Assembly (NCBI GenBank): GCA_021292165.1
Contig: CM037877.1
Location: 306,408,063 to 306,472,062 of the forward strand
Length of the DNA: 64,000 nt
Direction: 5' to 3'
From: Shinisaurus crocodilurus
Taxonomy: Eukaryota > Chordata > Lepidosauria > Squamata > Shinisauridae
Shown: piece after piece, positions 1-10,534 of the stretch
Layout of the letters: each line of letters begins with the position of its first letter
Position numbering within the stretch: position 1 is the stretch's first letter
Translations under genes and position numbers: made by a program
Notes under the pieces: model-generated
Database searches by the model: none
Told to the model about the DNA's origin: nothing
The model's input: only the letters and a program-made list of their open reading frames with translations

Positions 1-13
1 TCCAGGCAGAGCC
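1..13 (+). CDS. Possible 3' end of the preceding APH-1 exon
   Basis: The first 13 bases are followed by a consensus-like donor (GTGAGC at 14). In the phase needed by the next exon they would read S-R-Q-S, and an arginine-glutamine pair also precedes the GL-x-FG motif in human APH-1A. The fit is imperfect, because three residues expected after RQ are missing. The window edge hides the rest, so this may be intron. Confidence 0.25.
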
Positions 14-3000
14 GTGAGCAGTGGAGTTGGCGCTCCTGGGCCGGGTGGCCGTGGAGTCCGAGGCGGAGGGGGCGGGGGCGGCGGCGGCAGCGGCAGCTCT
101 GAGGGCGGGGGCTGAGCGCTGTGCTTTCCGCCCTGCAGTGGCCGGCCTGGGCTTCGGGCTCATGAGCGGGGCCTTCTCCATGACCAACCTGCTGGCCGAC
201 TCCCTTGGGCCAGGCACGGTGGGCATCCACGGGGACTCCGAGCTCTACTTCCTGACCTCAGGTAAGACAACCCCCTCCCCCGGGGGGCCGCCCCACCCTT
301 CTGCCCCTGCCCCACCAGCTCCCTCTAACCAGCTGTGTCTCCTGCAGCCTTCATGACGCTGGTAATGATCCTTCTGCACACCTTCTGGGGGATTATCTTC
401 TTCCATGGCTGTGAGACCCGGCGGTGGTGGGAGGTGGGCGTGGTGGTGCTCGCCCACCTTGTCGTCTCTTGCCTCGTAAGTAGCAGCAGATTGTGGGCCG
501 GGGAGGGGGCAGGGGGGCAGCACAGTTCTGACTCTTCTCAAGCTACCGGGGGGCTTGGTGGATTTGACCCCCCACACACACATGTCAGCACACCTGAAAC
601 AAGATGGCTCAAGCCGAGGTCATGGCGAATGGGGCGGTGGTGTGGGGGAGTTCTGCCACGTCGTGGATCCGAGGCACGCCATCCCCTGTGCGCCCAGGGG
701 CCTTTGGTTCTGCTCCATTGTCCAGCAGGTCAGAATAGAGAGGGAGCGGCACGCCTTGAATTGTACCCTCCGCTCAAATTACTGAGATACCTGACCGGCA
801 GGTGTGTTCATCCGTTTAGGACCTTCCAGCATTGAGTTTTTTCAGCTTCCCAAAAAAGAAAGATCAGAGCACAGTCCATAGTTTAAGCAAACTTGTTCAG
901 GCACCGGGTGCAAGCAAGCTTGCGTGAAAACATCAGAAGAGCCCTGAAGCTGGATCAGACCCAAAGGTCTCTCTTGCCAGCATAGTGACCAACCAGAGGC
1001 CCCCAAGCAGACATGAGACTTAACAGCTCTCTCCTTCCACTGCTGATCCCAGCGACTGGTATTCAGGGCCCTCCTGGGTCTGATCATGGAAGTAGCATAT
1101 AATCGTCGTGACTGGAAACCACTGATAGCCTTGTTCTCCATATCAATTTGCAAAGAACTTACTATAAATCCTAAAAAACCCAAGAACGTTATTGTTAATC
1201 ATGCCAGAAGAGAAGGAGCCAAATTCAAAATAAAGCACAATTCCTCCTTTCCAAGACTTATAGAATAAGATGATCCAACAACAATCCAAGGAAATAAACA
1301 GAGCAAGTCAGAAACTCAACAGAGTGACTTAAGAAGATCAAGTGGAAGGCAAGTTAAATGCTTCCCGAAACTACTTGGCAGCAGGTGACGATCAGTGTAA
1401 GTGCCAGCAGAGACCTTGAGGCAGGAAGTTCCACAATTGGTGCTGCTGCAGAGAATCGGAAGATTTTAAACCATGGGTGTGGAACTGCTCAAGCCATGAA
1501 ATGGAAATTAAAATCCCCAATATCCCTTGGCAAATCCCAAGCTGCCACGTAATCTAGGGCTTTTTCTCTGTAACCAATGCCCTCAACTGAGACTGGAACC
1601 CTAGTAACAACTCCAAGGCATCTCAGGTGTGGAATGGGGGCAGGGTCTGGATTTTTATTTAGTATATTTGTATATTGTCCTTCAGCAAAACAACTCCCAT
1701 GGCAGTTTCCAATAAAATACACAAATAATAAAATCCATGCAATAAAATCAATATGATACAGCAGAGCAAAACAATCCTAATAAATCCAGCAAAAAAAAAC
1801 CCCCAAAACAAAACACTGGTTAAAAGCCTGGGAGAATGAAAGAGTCTTTGCTGCTGCAGGAAAGGAAACAGCAGGCGTGCTAGGTGAGCCTCCAGGTGCA
1901 GGGGCTTCATAAATGTGCCACCACCAAAAGGGCTCTCCTCCCTCGTCCGCACCCATCTCACCTCAGATGGCAGGGCACCCAGATGAGAGCCTCTGCCAGT
2001 GATGTGGAGACGCAGGCAGGTTGATAAGGGAACAAGGATTCATTCAGGGAGGGACCCAGGACCGAAGCCATGTAGAGCTTTAAAGTTAAGCCCCAGCACT
2101 TCGAATAGTGCTCAGGAATGGACTGGAAGCCTGTGCATTTTTCCAAGCACCAGGATAATACGATCCCAGCATCAGGTTCAGAATACAGATGCTAGGCTAC
2201 TACCGGATGTTTCCTGGCAGTCTTCAGATGTAGCCCTGTATATAATGCATCAATGCAGTCGCTCCTGCATGTAACCACCATGAGCTCTTGGTCCAAGAGA
2301 GAGCACCGGCGGGGCACTAGCCTCAACTCATGAATGCTGCTCCTCACCATAGAGGTCTTTGGGGCCTCCAGTGTCACTTCTGGGTATAGAAGAGTGAACC
2401 CCCAGACCGTGCGCCTGGGCTTTTAGGGAGAATACATCCCTTTCTACAGCAGGCTGAGCACCTCTGTCTGCTAAGGATTAAGCTTTGGCTGAAAGGCTGC
2501 GCTTGTGGAGGAGGAGAGCTCCTTTGCTGCCACATTCAGCGGTGGCCGCCACGCCTGGTGGCCGCCACGCCTGGTGGCCGCCACGCCTGCTACGCCACGA
2601 CGTTCTAGCCGTCTTCCCACCCGCCCCTTGTCAGCCCGTGGGCTGACGGCTCTGATGGTCTAAATCGGCTGTACAGCCTGCCGACATAGACCACGCTCCG
2701 TGCTTCCGGCTTCCCCCTCCGACGTGGTGACGCTGCAATAAAGGGGACTCCACTCCCCCCCCCTGCAATTCTGATCACAGGCGGGGGGCAACAATGCTAG
2801 CGAGCAAGGCCCAGAGGCTCACGGGAAGGCACGTTGTTAAGCGGCCCCCACCCCTGTGGCGGACCACGTCCTTCGTCCCATCTCCCCTGTGGAGGGTGGA
2901 AGCAGCTGTGAGCCTGAGCCGGCCAGGAAGGCTGGACTGAGTGCAGCGACCGAGGTGGGGGTGGGGGAGAGGTTCCGGGGCTCCCCATAGAATCATAGAA

Positions 3001-5380
3001 AAGTAGAGTTGGAAGGGGCCCACAAGGCCATCGAGTCCAACTCCCTGCTCAATGCAGGAATCCAGGTCAAAGCATCCCTGACAGATGATTGTCTAGTTGC
3101 ACCTTGAATGCCTCCAGAGTGGGAGAGCCCACCACCTCCCTAGGTAGTTGATTCCATTGTCTTATTGCTCTGACAGCCAGGAAATTTTTCCTGATGTCCA
3201 GGCAGAATCTGGCTTCCTGTAACCTGAGCCCATTATTCCGTGTCCTGCAAACCGGGATGATCGAGAAGAGATCCTGGCCCTCCTCTGTGTGACATCCCTT
3301 CAAGTACTGGAAGAGTGTGATCATATCTCCCCTCAGTCTCCTCTTCTGAAGGCTAAACATGCCCAGTTCTTTTAGTCTCTCCTCATAGGCCTTGTTTCCA
3401 GTCCCTTCCAGTCCTTGTTGCCCTCCTCTGAACCCTCTCCAGTTTGTCTTCGTCCTTCTTAAAGTGTGGTGCCCAGAACTGGACACAGTACTCAAGATGA
3501 GGCCTAACCAGTGCTGAATAAAGGGGAATTAAATCACTTCACGCAATTTGGAAGCTATACTTCTATTCAGGCAGCCCAAAAGAGCATTTGCCTTCTTTGC
3601 AGCCACATTGCATTGCTGGTTCATATTCAGTTTGTGATCTACCACAACTCCAAGATCCTTCTCACTTGTAATATTGTTGAGCCAAGTGTCCCCATTCTGT
3701 AACTGCATTTGGTTTCCTTTCCCTAGGTGCAGCACTTGGCATTTATCCCTATTAAATTTCATTCTGTTGTTTTCGGCCCAGCGCTCCAGCCTATCGAGGT
3801 CACTTTGAATTTTGTTTCTGTCTTCCAGAGTATTAGCTGTTCCACCCAACTTTGTGTCATCTGCAAATTTGATAAGCATTCCCTGTACCTCCTGATCCAA
3901 GTCATTAATAAAAATGTTGAAGAGCACCGGGCCCAGGACCGAGCCCTGTGGTACCCCACTTGTTACCTCTCCCCAGTTTGAGAAGGAACCATTGATAAGC
4001 ACTCTTTGAGTCTGATTCTGTAGCCAATTGTGGATCCACCTGATAGTTGTTCCATCTAGCCCACTCTTAGCTAGCTTGCTAATCAGGATATCATGAGGCA
4101 CTTTGTCGAAAGCTTTGCTGAAGTCCAGATATATGATGTCCACAGCATTCCCACAGTCCACAAGGGAGGTTACCCGATCAAAAAATGAGATCAGATTAGT
4201 CTGGCAGGATTTGTTCTTGACAAATCCATGCTGGCTTCTAGTAATCACTGCATAGTTTTCGAGGTGCTTGCAGACTGACTTCTTTATAATCTGCTCCAAA
4301 ATTTTCCCAGGGATTGATGTCAGACTGACTGGCCTATACTATAGTTCCCAGGTTCCTCCTTCTTGCCCTTTTTGAAGATGGGAACAACATTTGCCCTCCT
4401 CCAGTCATCTGGCACTTCACCCGTCCTCCATGATTTCTCAAAGATAATAGCAGGGCCCCGGAACCGGAGGGCTGAGCCTGGCCGGCCTCTCCTGAGGTGC
4501 CCCCGCCCGCCTGCCCGGCCGCCTCACACCTCACCGCCGCCGCCTTTCTCCCGCTCTCCTCGCAGACCTTCTGGAACCCCGTCTACTTGGGCAGCCTCCT
4601 TCCAGCTTACCTGATCCTGGCAGCGACAGCCATCTGGGCCTTCCTACTCTCCGGGGGATCCAAGCAGAACCTGCGCCACTTCCTCTTGTGTGAGTATGGC
4701 CAGGGGCGGCCCCAGAGGTGCAGGCCAGCCCCGGCTCAGGGCCTCCGCCCTCGCCTGAAGGGGAAGGAGGTGGGCCGCCCCCCCCAGCGGCAGCCCCCCC
4801 CCCCGAGCCATCACCCCATAGCTTGCTGCCCCTTCTTCGGGGCAGCTGTTGCTGCTGCTGCGTCTGACGTTCCTCTTGTCCGCCCCACAGGCCTGCGGAG
4901 TGGGACGACGACAACGATGACGACGACGCAGCCGGGATCCTGAGCCCTGTAGGAGCCCTCCCCCCTGCCTCTGTTTTTTGGGGGGGAGGATGCGGCCGCC
5001 GCGCCTTCAGGGGGGTTTCCCAGCCCAGCGAAGGGACCTGGGGGCGGGGGAGGGCCCAACAGGACGTGCTGCCCCAAACCACTTTCGGGGAGCTCCCGGT
5101 GCCTGTCCCCGGAGCACAGAGTGCACTGCAGCCTTCCTGAGTCCTGGATGGGTCAGGAATTGGGGCGGGGGCGGGAGGGGGCTACTGGCAGGCATGGGCA
5201 GCCTTCGGGCAGGGTGTCTGCCTGTCTCCGTTGTGGGCACTTGGAGAGCCGGCTGGGAAGGCGCACGGACCTCGCCTGGAGTGCTGGGTGGGGGGGGCGG
5301 AGGAAGGCCCCCTCCCCGCCTGGCCGGGGACACGACTATATGCATTTGTATCAATAAAAGTAAGGTTGGACGAGGGAACC
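1..5380 (+). CDS. APH-1 gamma-secretase subunit gene, 3' part
   Basis: This is the 3' half of an APH-1 gene, a multi-pass membrane scaffold subunit of gamma-secretase, the intramembrane protease that cleaves Notch and APP. Joined exons are 139-261, 348-475, 4566-4689 and 4891-4943, all with GT-AG borders and matching phases (1, 0, 1). The first exon carries the G-x3-G-x3-G pattern of transmembrane helix 4 (GLGFGLMSG) followed by [12 protein letters not shown], an APH-1 signature. The second has the two conserved helix histidines (ILLHTFWG and LAHLVVS). Upstream exons lie outside the window. Compared with human sequences recalled from memory, it is about equally close to APH1A and APH1B. It resembles B in AFMTLV and PGTVG, and A in YFLTS, LLHTFWG and the NP-x-Y...SLLP stretch. 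I therefore give no paralogue letter. The gene is convergent with the carbonic anhydrase gene ending at 17846. Confidence 0.93.
139..261 (+). CDS. APH-1 exon: helix 4 and following loop
   Basis: Acceptor CCCTGCAG ends at 138 and the donor GTAAGA starts at 262. The exon reads in phase 1 to phase 1 and encodes GLGFGLMSG (the helix-packing glycine motif) through VGIHGDS to YFLTS. Both ends match the exon limits expected in vertebrate APH1 genes. Methionines inside this frame are not starts; translation begins upstream of the window. Confidence 0.93.
348..475 (+). CDS. APH-1 exon: helices with conserved histidines
   Basis: Acceptor CTCCTGCAG ends at 347 and the donor GTAAGT starts at 476. The exon encodes [15 protein letters not shown] and, after a charged loop, a second membrane stretch with the conserved histidine (LAHLVVS). 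These histidines correspond to the pair in helices 5 and 6 known to matter for gamma-secretase assembly and activity. The intron before it is only 86 bases. Confidence 0.93.
842..1100 (-). repeat. Old CR1-family LINE 3' tail fragment
   Basis: The stretch GAAGAGCCCTGAAGCTGGAT (938) followed by a CCCAAAGGTCT block matches the same repeat at 15428 and 52375, where the reverse strand still codes for a CR1-like C-terminus. Strongly diverged. Confidence 0.55.
1640..2400 (-). repeat. Degraded L2 LINE fragment
   Basis: An A/T-rich tail at 1650-1800 is followed by GCCATGTAGAGCTTTAAAGT and GCCCCAGCACTTCGAATAG, which match the conserved 3' coding block of the better-preserved L2 copies at 6240, 11300 and 37080. 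Frames are broken throughout. Confidence 0.6.
2400..2790 (+). repeat. Possible LTR-like block with poly(A) signal
   Basis: Unique-looking sequence with an AATAAA at 2731-2740 within CTGCAATAAAGGGGACTCC, ending in GATCACAG. The layout resembles the R-U5 part of an LTR, but I see neither the other end nor a target duplication. Three tandem copies of a 17-base unit lie inside it (2549-2599). Confidence 0.25.
2549..2599. repeat. Tandem repeat, 3 copies of 17 bp
   Basis: Three consecutive copies of GGTGGCCGCCACGCCTG, a minisatellite seed in the APH-1 intron. Confidence 0.85.
2988..4447 (-). mobile_element. CR1 LINE, 5'-truncated, in APH-1 intron
   Basis: The CR1 3' end is at 2988 (revcomp of the TTCTATGATTCTA tail). 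The reverse strand encodes the RT domain with the FADD box ([12 protein letters not shown]) around 3850-3870 and the C-terminal LPREVVGSP block near 3130. The frame is broken between 3495 and 3529. It is highly similar to the copies at 8178-10520 and 55129-57374, so it is young. The 5' end is lost at about 4447, shortly before the APH-1 exon at 4566. Confidence 0.93.
4566..4689 (+). CDS. APH-1 exon: last membrane helix
   Basis: Acceptor CCTCGCAG ends at 4565 and the donor GTGAGT starts at 4690. The exon encodes [15 protein letters not shown], a hydrophobic helix ending in WAFLLSGGS, then HFLLC, the usual APH-1 end of helix 7. A CR1 element ends about 120 bases upstream, so the intron (476-4565) has been greatly enlarged by repeats. 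Confidence 0.93.
4891..4943 (+). CDS. APH-1 terminal exon, threonine-rich tail
   Basis: Acceptor GCCCCACAG ends at 4890. Carrying one base from the previous exon gives Cys, then LRSG, a run of threonines interrupted by one methionine, QPGS and a stop at 4941-4943. The tail is encoded by a near-perfect ACG/ACA/ATG repeat. It resembles neither the APH1A nor the APH1B human C-terminus. The other frame of the same DNA would give an Asp-rich tail but does not agree with the splice phase. Confidence 0.8.
4944..5380 (+). other. APH-1 3' untranslated region
   Basis: GC-rich sequence with no continuing frame, ending just after an AATAAA at 5353-5358. The cleavage site itself is inferred, about 15-25 bases beyond the signal. 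Confidence 0.75.
5353..5358 (+). promoter_or_regulatory. Poly(A) signal AATAAA of the APH-1 gene
   Basis: Canonical hexamer about 410 bases after the stop codon, followed by a GT-rich stretch (GGGTGTGAGCATGTGCGTGT from 5380), as expected for a downstream element. Confidence 0.8.
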
Positions 5381-5775
5381 GGGGTGTGAGCATGTGCGTG
5401 TCCGATGGGGTGTGTGGCCGGGGGGGCTGGCGGCCGAGGTGTGCGCAACATGGGGCTGGACCGAGCCCGAGGTGCTGGCCTGCTCCAGCACCTGGGGCAG
5501 AGCGCCCCTTCTCGATCCCGTTTTGTGGGGCAGCCTCAGTGGGCACAGCCGTTTCTTGTGAGGGGCACCAGGAGGCCCCTGCAGTCTCCTCAGTTTGGAC
5601 AGGGGAAGAGAAGGGAGAACAAGGGGCACGGGTTTGGTTGCCCGTGGCTAGTCTTCGTTAGGGCGGAGCGGGGAGGACAGGCGAGGACCGAGCCGATAGA
5701 GGAGGCAGCAGCGGCACCACACCAGTGTTCTGAAGGGCCGTTCTGGGCACAAGGGGCCGAGACGTTTCTGGAGCC
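5381..5775. other. Intergenic, nothing recognised
   Basis: GC-rich sequence directly downstream of the APH-1 poly(A) signal. Open frames exist but have no recognisable domain and look like GC-driven chance. Confidence 0.6.
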
Positions 5776-5776
5776 T

Positions 5777-7042
5777 TTATTTTATTATTTTTAATTTATT
5801 TATTCAATTTATATCCCGCCTATACATAAATGCCCTAGGCGGCATACAAGATCACAAACAAAACAAATATACAATAACACACAACCAAAACCAACCAATA
5901 CAATTAAGCATAAAAACAATAAAATTCCATAAAAATTGATAACAAGTACCATAAAATTACATAAAATTGATTTAAAAATTCCATAAAATTGTAATAAAAT
6001 ACTATAAAAGGAAGGCCTGCTGGAATAAGTCTTCAGTGCCTGCTTAAAAACATTCAGAGGTCAGAAGACACATTTCATTTGGCAGATCATTCCACAACAG
6101 GGGCAGCAAAGGAAAAAGTTCTTTGACCTACAGCTGCCAGTCTCACATTGGGCAGCTGCAACAGCTGACCCTCGGAGGACCTTAAGTGGTGTGGTGGAAC
6201 ATAGGGGAGGAGGCGTTCCCTAAGGTACCTTGGACCCAGACCATGTAGGGCTTTAAAGGTAAGAACCAGCACTTTATAGGGCAGCCAGTGTAAAGATTTT
6301 AAAACCGGTGTTATATGGCCTCCACGGGGTGTCCCAGAGACCAACCTGGCTGCCATATTTTGTACTAGTTGGAAGTTTCCGAACCAAGTATACAGGCAGC
6401 CCCAAGTATAGCGCATTACAGCAATCACGCCTAGAGGTTACCAGCGCATGCACCACCATTACTAAGTCCACATGTTCCAGGAATGGGCATAGCTGGCATA
6501 TCAGTCGAAGCGGACAACAGGCACTTCTCACCATTGCCTCCACCTGAGGTGCCAGGATCAGGGTTGGGTCAAGAAGTACCCCCAAGCTGCGAACTTGTTT
6601 ACTCGGGGAGTGCAACCCCATCCAGAACTGGTTGACGAACCACCTGAGCACCTCAGTCTTGCCAGGATTCAACTTCAGTTCTCCCTCATCCAGCCCATTA
6701 CCGACCTCAGGCCGTCTTTCAGAGGAGCCATGCCTTCCTTGGATAAAGATGTTAAGGAGAAATAGGTTTGGGTGTCATCAGCATACTGATAGCACCCAGC
6801 CCCACATCCCCTGATGATCTCTCCCAGCAGTTTCATGCAATATTAAACAGCATTGGGGACAGAATGGAGCCCTCAGGGACTCGAGGTCCAAAAGAATCAA
6901 GAGGGATGCACTCCCCCTATTGATTTCCAGGTGAAGATCATCTACCAAGGAGACCATGGCAGTCTCCGCTCCGAATCCCTCTCTGAAGCTGGTTTGAAAT
7001 GGGTCTAGATAATCGGTTTCATCTAAGACAGCTTGGAGTTGA
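5777..7042 (-). mobile_element. L2 LINE, 5'-truncated and decayed
   Basis: The T-rich left end (TTTATTTATTTATTC at 5790) is the reverse of the L2 tail. Reverse-strand frames give the RT region (NPGKTEVL, then SLGVLLDP, DCCNALYLGLP) and the downstream LKSLHWLPYKVLVLTFKALH block. Further left-over coding at 6780-7030 (FREGFGAETAMVSLVDDL) is the RT finger region. Several frameshifts separate these blocks. Confidence 0.88.
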
Positions 7043-7268
7043 ATATTTTTATTTATTATATTTATACCCCGCCTTTTTTCCTGAAAGGAACCCAAGGCGG
7101 CTTACATAATCCTCCTCCTCTCCATTTTATCCTCACAACAACCCTGTGAGGTAGGTTAGGCTGAGAGGCAGTGACTGGCCCAAAGTCACCCAGTGAGTTT
7201 CATGGCCGAGCGGGGACTAGAACCCTGATCTCCTGAGTCCCCAGTCCAACACTCTAACCGCCGCCGTC
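7043..7268 (-). mobile_element. MIR-type tRNA-derived SINE
   Basis: Reading the reverse strand: tRNA-like head with B box (GGTTCTAGTCCCCGC), MIR-type core (GGGTGACTTTGGGCCAGTCA), then the L2-like tail (CACAGGGTTGTTGTGAGGAT) and an A/T end. It interrupts the L2 element to its left. Confidence 0.85.
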
Positions 7269-7930
7269 TCAATTACTTTGCCTTAGGCTGGCTGGAGCAG
7301 CCAAGGTCCTGGGGCCTACTCCAAGGAAGGGCAAGGACAAGGGTCTCCTTGGAAACCAGGGCAGCTCTGGGAAGGCCCCGAGGAAGTGAGGCGGGGGAGG
7401 AGCTCCATTGGAATCAAGGCAAGCCACCCATGAAGCGCAGAGTGGACCCTGAGCGGGAATGGGCCACAGGAATGGAAATGAAGGGAGGCGGTTCTGTTGC
7501 TCTTCCGGTTTTCTTGCTTTGATGTTCAATAGGAGTTTAAGATACTTTGGCCACTGGGTGTCACTCGCATTGATTCCCAGTCATGTCAGTCCCTGCTGAT
7601 GTGTGGGGGTGGCTCTGCCCTGAGGGAGGAGGGGTTGGACTACGTGGGCTCTGGAGACCCTCCAGCCTGATGAACGGGGTCATCCTCTCTGTTCCCAGCA
7701 GCATACAGCCCAGCGCTGCGCACAAAATGCAGGCGACCCTTCCGCGGGAGGCAGAGGGCCCTGCCTGCCCACCCACCCACCCACGCCCTTACACTAACCT
7801 GCAGCTCCTCGGTCCAGTGCGGCCTTCCAAGGGCCACGGAAGCAGAGATGGGCCGGTGTTGCGGCAGGGAGGACTGGCCTGCCACACGGGATCCTGATAT
7901 GTACTGGGAGGTAGAAGCACATATGGAATC
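7269..7930. other. Intergenic, nothing recognised
   Basis: No coding or repeat signature that I can identify. It contains a short CCCA tandem at 7770-7785. Confidence 0.5.
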
Positions 7931-8177
7931 CTGGAGCTGGGAGGGGCTGTTAGGTCAGCGAAGGAATCCAGCTTAAACCATCCCTGACGGACGGCTGTCC
8001 AGTGACGGAGAGCCCACCAGCTCCACAGGCAGTTGGTGCCATTGTCTGACTGCGGAAGCTTTCCCCGATGATGTTCAGCCGAAATCTGCCTTCCTGAAAC
8101 TTTAAGCCTGCTATTCCGCATCCTGCGGTTTTGGATGATGGGGAACAGGATGTGGCCCTCTTCTGTGCGACAACCCT
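7931..8177 (-). repeat. Old CR1 3' tail
   Basis: Diverged reverse copy of the CR1 3' coding end (ACCATCCCTGACGGACGGCT, GAGAGCCCACCA, ATTCCGCATCCTGC). It abuts the younger CR1 that starts at 8178 in the opposite orientation, so the two are head to head. Confidence 0.7.
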
Positions 8178-10520
8178 CCTACAGAAAGTGGAGGAAGGAA
8201 CTAGAGGATCGGCTATCCTTGACCTGATTCTAACCAACAGAGACGAGTTAGTGGATAAAGTGGCAGTTTCGGGAACTCTGGGGGAAAGTGACCATGTTAT
8301 ACTAGAGTTCTTGATTCTAACAGAAGCAAAAGCTGAGTGTAGCCAAACACGTACCCTGGATTTTAGGAAAGCCAATTTTAACAAACTCAGAACAATGATT
8401 AGTAAGATCCCATGGCAAGTGACTCTCACGAGAAAGGGAGCCCAGGAGGGGTGGGAGTTTTTAAAGAAGGAAATTTTAAAGGCACAATTGCAAACAATTC
8501 CCACAAGGAAAAAAGGCAGAGGGCAACAGAAAAAGCCAATGTGGCTTCACAATAAACTCAAAGATGACCTGAAAACAAAAAAGGACACGTATAGGAAGTG
8601 GAAGGAAGGACAGGCTACAGGGGAAGAGTACAGGCAGGTAGCACAGAACTGCAGGAATAGTGTCAGGAAGGCTAAAGCTGAGAATGAGCTAAGGTTAGCG
8701 AGGAATGCTAAAAGCAACAAAAAAGCTTTCTTCAGATACATGCACAGTAAAAGACAGAAGAAAGAACTGGTGGTTCAACTACGCGATGAGGATGGCAAAT
8801 TGATAACAGAAGACAAAGAAAAGGCAGAAGTGTTCAATTCCTACTTCGGCTCGGTCTTCTCCCAAAAGAGGGTCTATGACCCCCCTGGCAAACCTGAAGT
8901 GCAGACTGAAGGGGCAGGATTGCAGCTTGAGATTGATAGGCAAATGGTCAAGGAGCACCTGATTACTCTGAACGAGTTTAAATCTCCAGGGCCTGATGAG
9001 CTGCATCCTAGAGTAATAAAGGAACTGGCAGAAGAACTCTCAGAACCACTGTCTATTATCTTTGAGAAATCATGGAGGACAGGTGAAGTGCCAGACGACT
9101 GGAGGAGGGCAAATGTTGTTCCCATATTCAAAAAGGGCAAGAAGGAGGAACCTGGGAACTATAGGCCAGTCAGTCTGACATCAATCCCCGGGAAGATTTT
9201 GAGCAGATTATAAAGAAGTCAGTCTGCAAGCACCTTGAAAACAATGCAGTGATTACTAGAAGCCAGCATGGATTTGTCAAGAACAAATCCTGTCAGACTA
9301 ATCTGATCTCATTTTTTGATCGGGTAACCTCCCTTGTGGACTGTGGGAATGCTGTGGACATTATATATCTGGACTTCAGCAAAGCTTTCGACAAAGTGCC
9401 TCATGATATCCTGATTAGTAAGCTAGCTAAGAGTGGGCTAGATGGAACAACTATCAGGTGGATCCACAATTGGCTAAAGAATCGGACTCAAAGAGTGCTT
9501 ATCAATGGTTCCTTCTCAAACTGGGGAGAGGTAACGAGCGGGGTACCACAGGGCTCGGTCCTGGGCCCGGTGCTCTTCAACATTTTTATTAATGACTTGG
9601 ATGAGGAGGTACAGGGAATGCTTATCAAATTTGCAGATGACACAAAGTTGGGTGGAACAGCTAATACTCTGGAAGACAGAAACAAAATTCAAAGTGACCT
9701 CGATAGGCTGGAGCGCTGGGCCGAAAACAACAGAATGAAATTTAATAGGGATAAATGCCAAGTGCTGCACCTAGGGAGAGGAAACCAAATGCAGAGTTAC
9801 AGAATGGGGGACACTTGGCTCAACAATACTACAAGTGAGAAGGATCTTGGAATTGTGGTAGATCACAAACTGAATATGAGCCAGCAATGCGATGTGGCTG
9901 CAAAGAAGGCAAATGCTATTTTGGGCTGTATTAATAGAAGTATAGCTTCCAAATCGCGGGAAGTGATAATTCCCCTTTACTCGGCACTGGTTAGGCCTCA
10001 TCTTGAGTACTGCGTCCAGTTCTGGGCACCTCACTTTAAGAAGGACATAGACAAACTGGAGAGGGTTCAGAGGAGGGCAACAAGGATGATAAAGGGACTG
10101 GAAACAAGGCCCTATGAGGAGAGACTGAAAGAACTGGGCATGTTTAGCCTTCAGAAGAGGAGACTGAGGGGAGATATGATCGCACTCTTCCAGTATTTGA
10201 AGGGATGTCACACAGAGGAGGGCAAAGATCTCTTCTCGGTCATCCCAGTTTGCAGGACACGGAATAATGGGCTCAAGTTACAGGAACCTAGATTCCACCT
10301 AAACATCAGGAAAAATTTCCTGACTGTCAGAGCAATAAGACAATGGAATCAACTACCTAGGGAGGTGGTGGGCTCTCCCAGTCTGGAGGCATTCAAGGTG
10401 CAGCTGGACAGACATCTGTCAGAGATGCTTTGACCTGGATTCCTGCATTGAGCAGGGGGTTGGACTCGATGGCCTTGTAGGCCCCTTCCAACTCTACTTT
10501 TCTATGATTCTATGATTCTA
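8178..10520 (+). mobile_element. CR1 LINE, near-complete RT, one frameshift
   Basis: Encodes the end of the endonuclease domain (GESDHVILEF), the full reverse transcriptase with the FADD box, and the C-terminal block, ending in TTCTATGATTCTATGATTCT. The frame runs 8131-9213 and then 9249-10433. Compared with the sister copy at 55219-57375, the break at about 9198 is a one-base loss in a T run (GAAGATTTTGAGC against GAAGATTTTTGAGC). The 5' end is truncated, so most of the endonuclease and ORF1 are absent. Confidence 0.95.
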
Positions 10521-10534
10521 ACCCTTCAGTGCCT

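Noticed and set aside
7043..7268. tRNA gene signals (A and B boxes) in this and similar SINE copies
   Set aside because: They belong to the tRNA-derived head of a SINE. No cloverleaf or mature tRNA ends.
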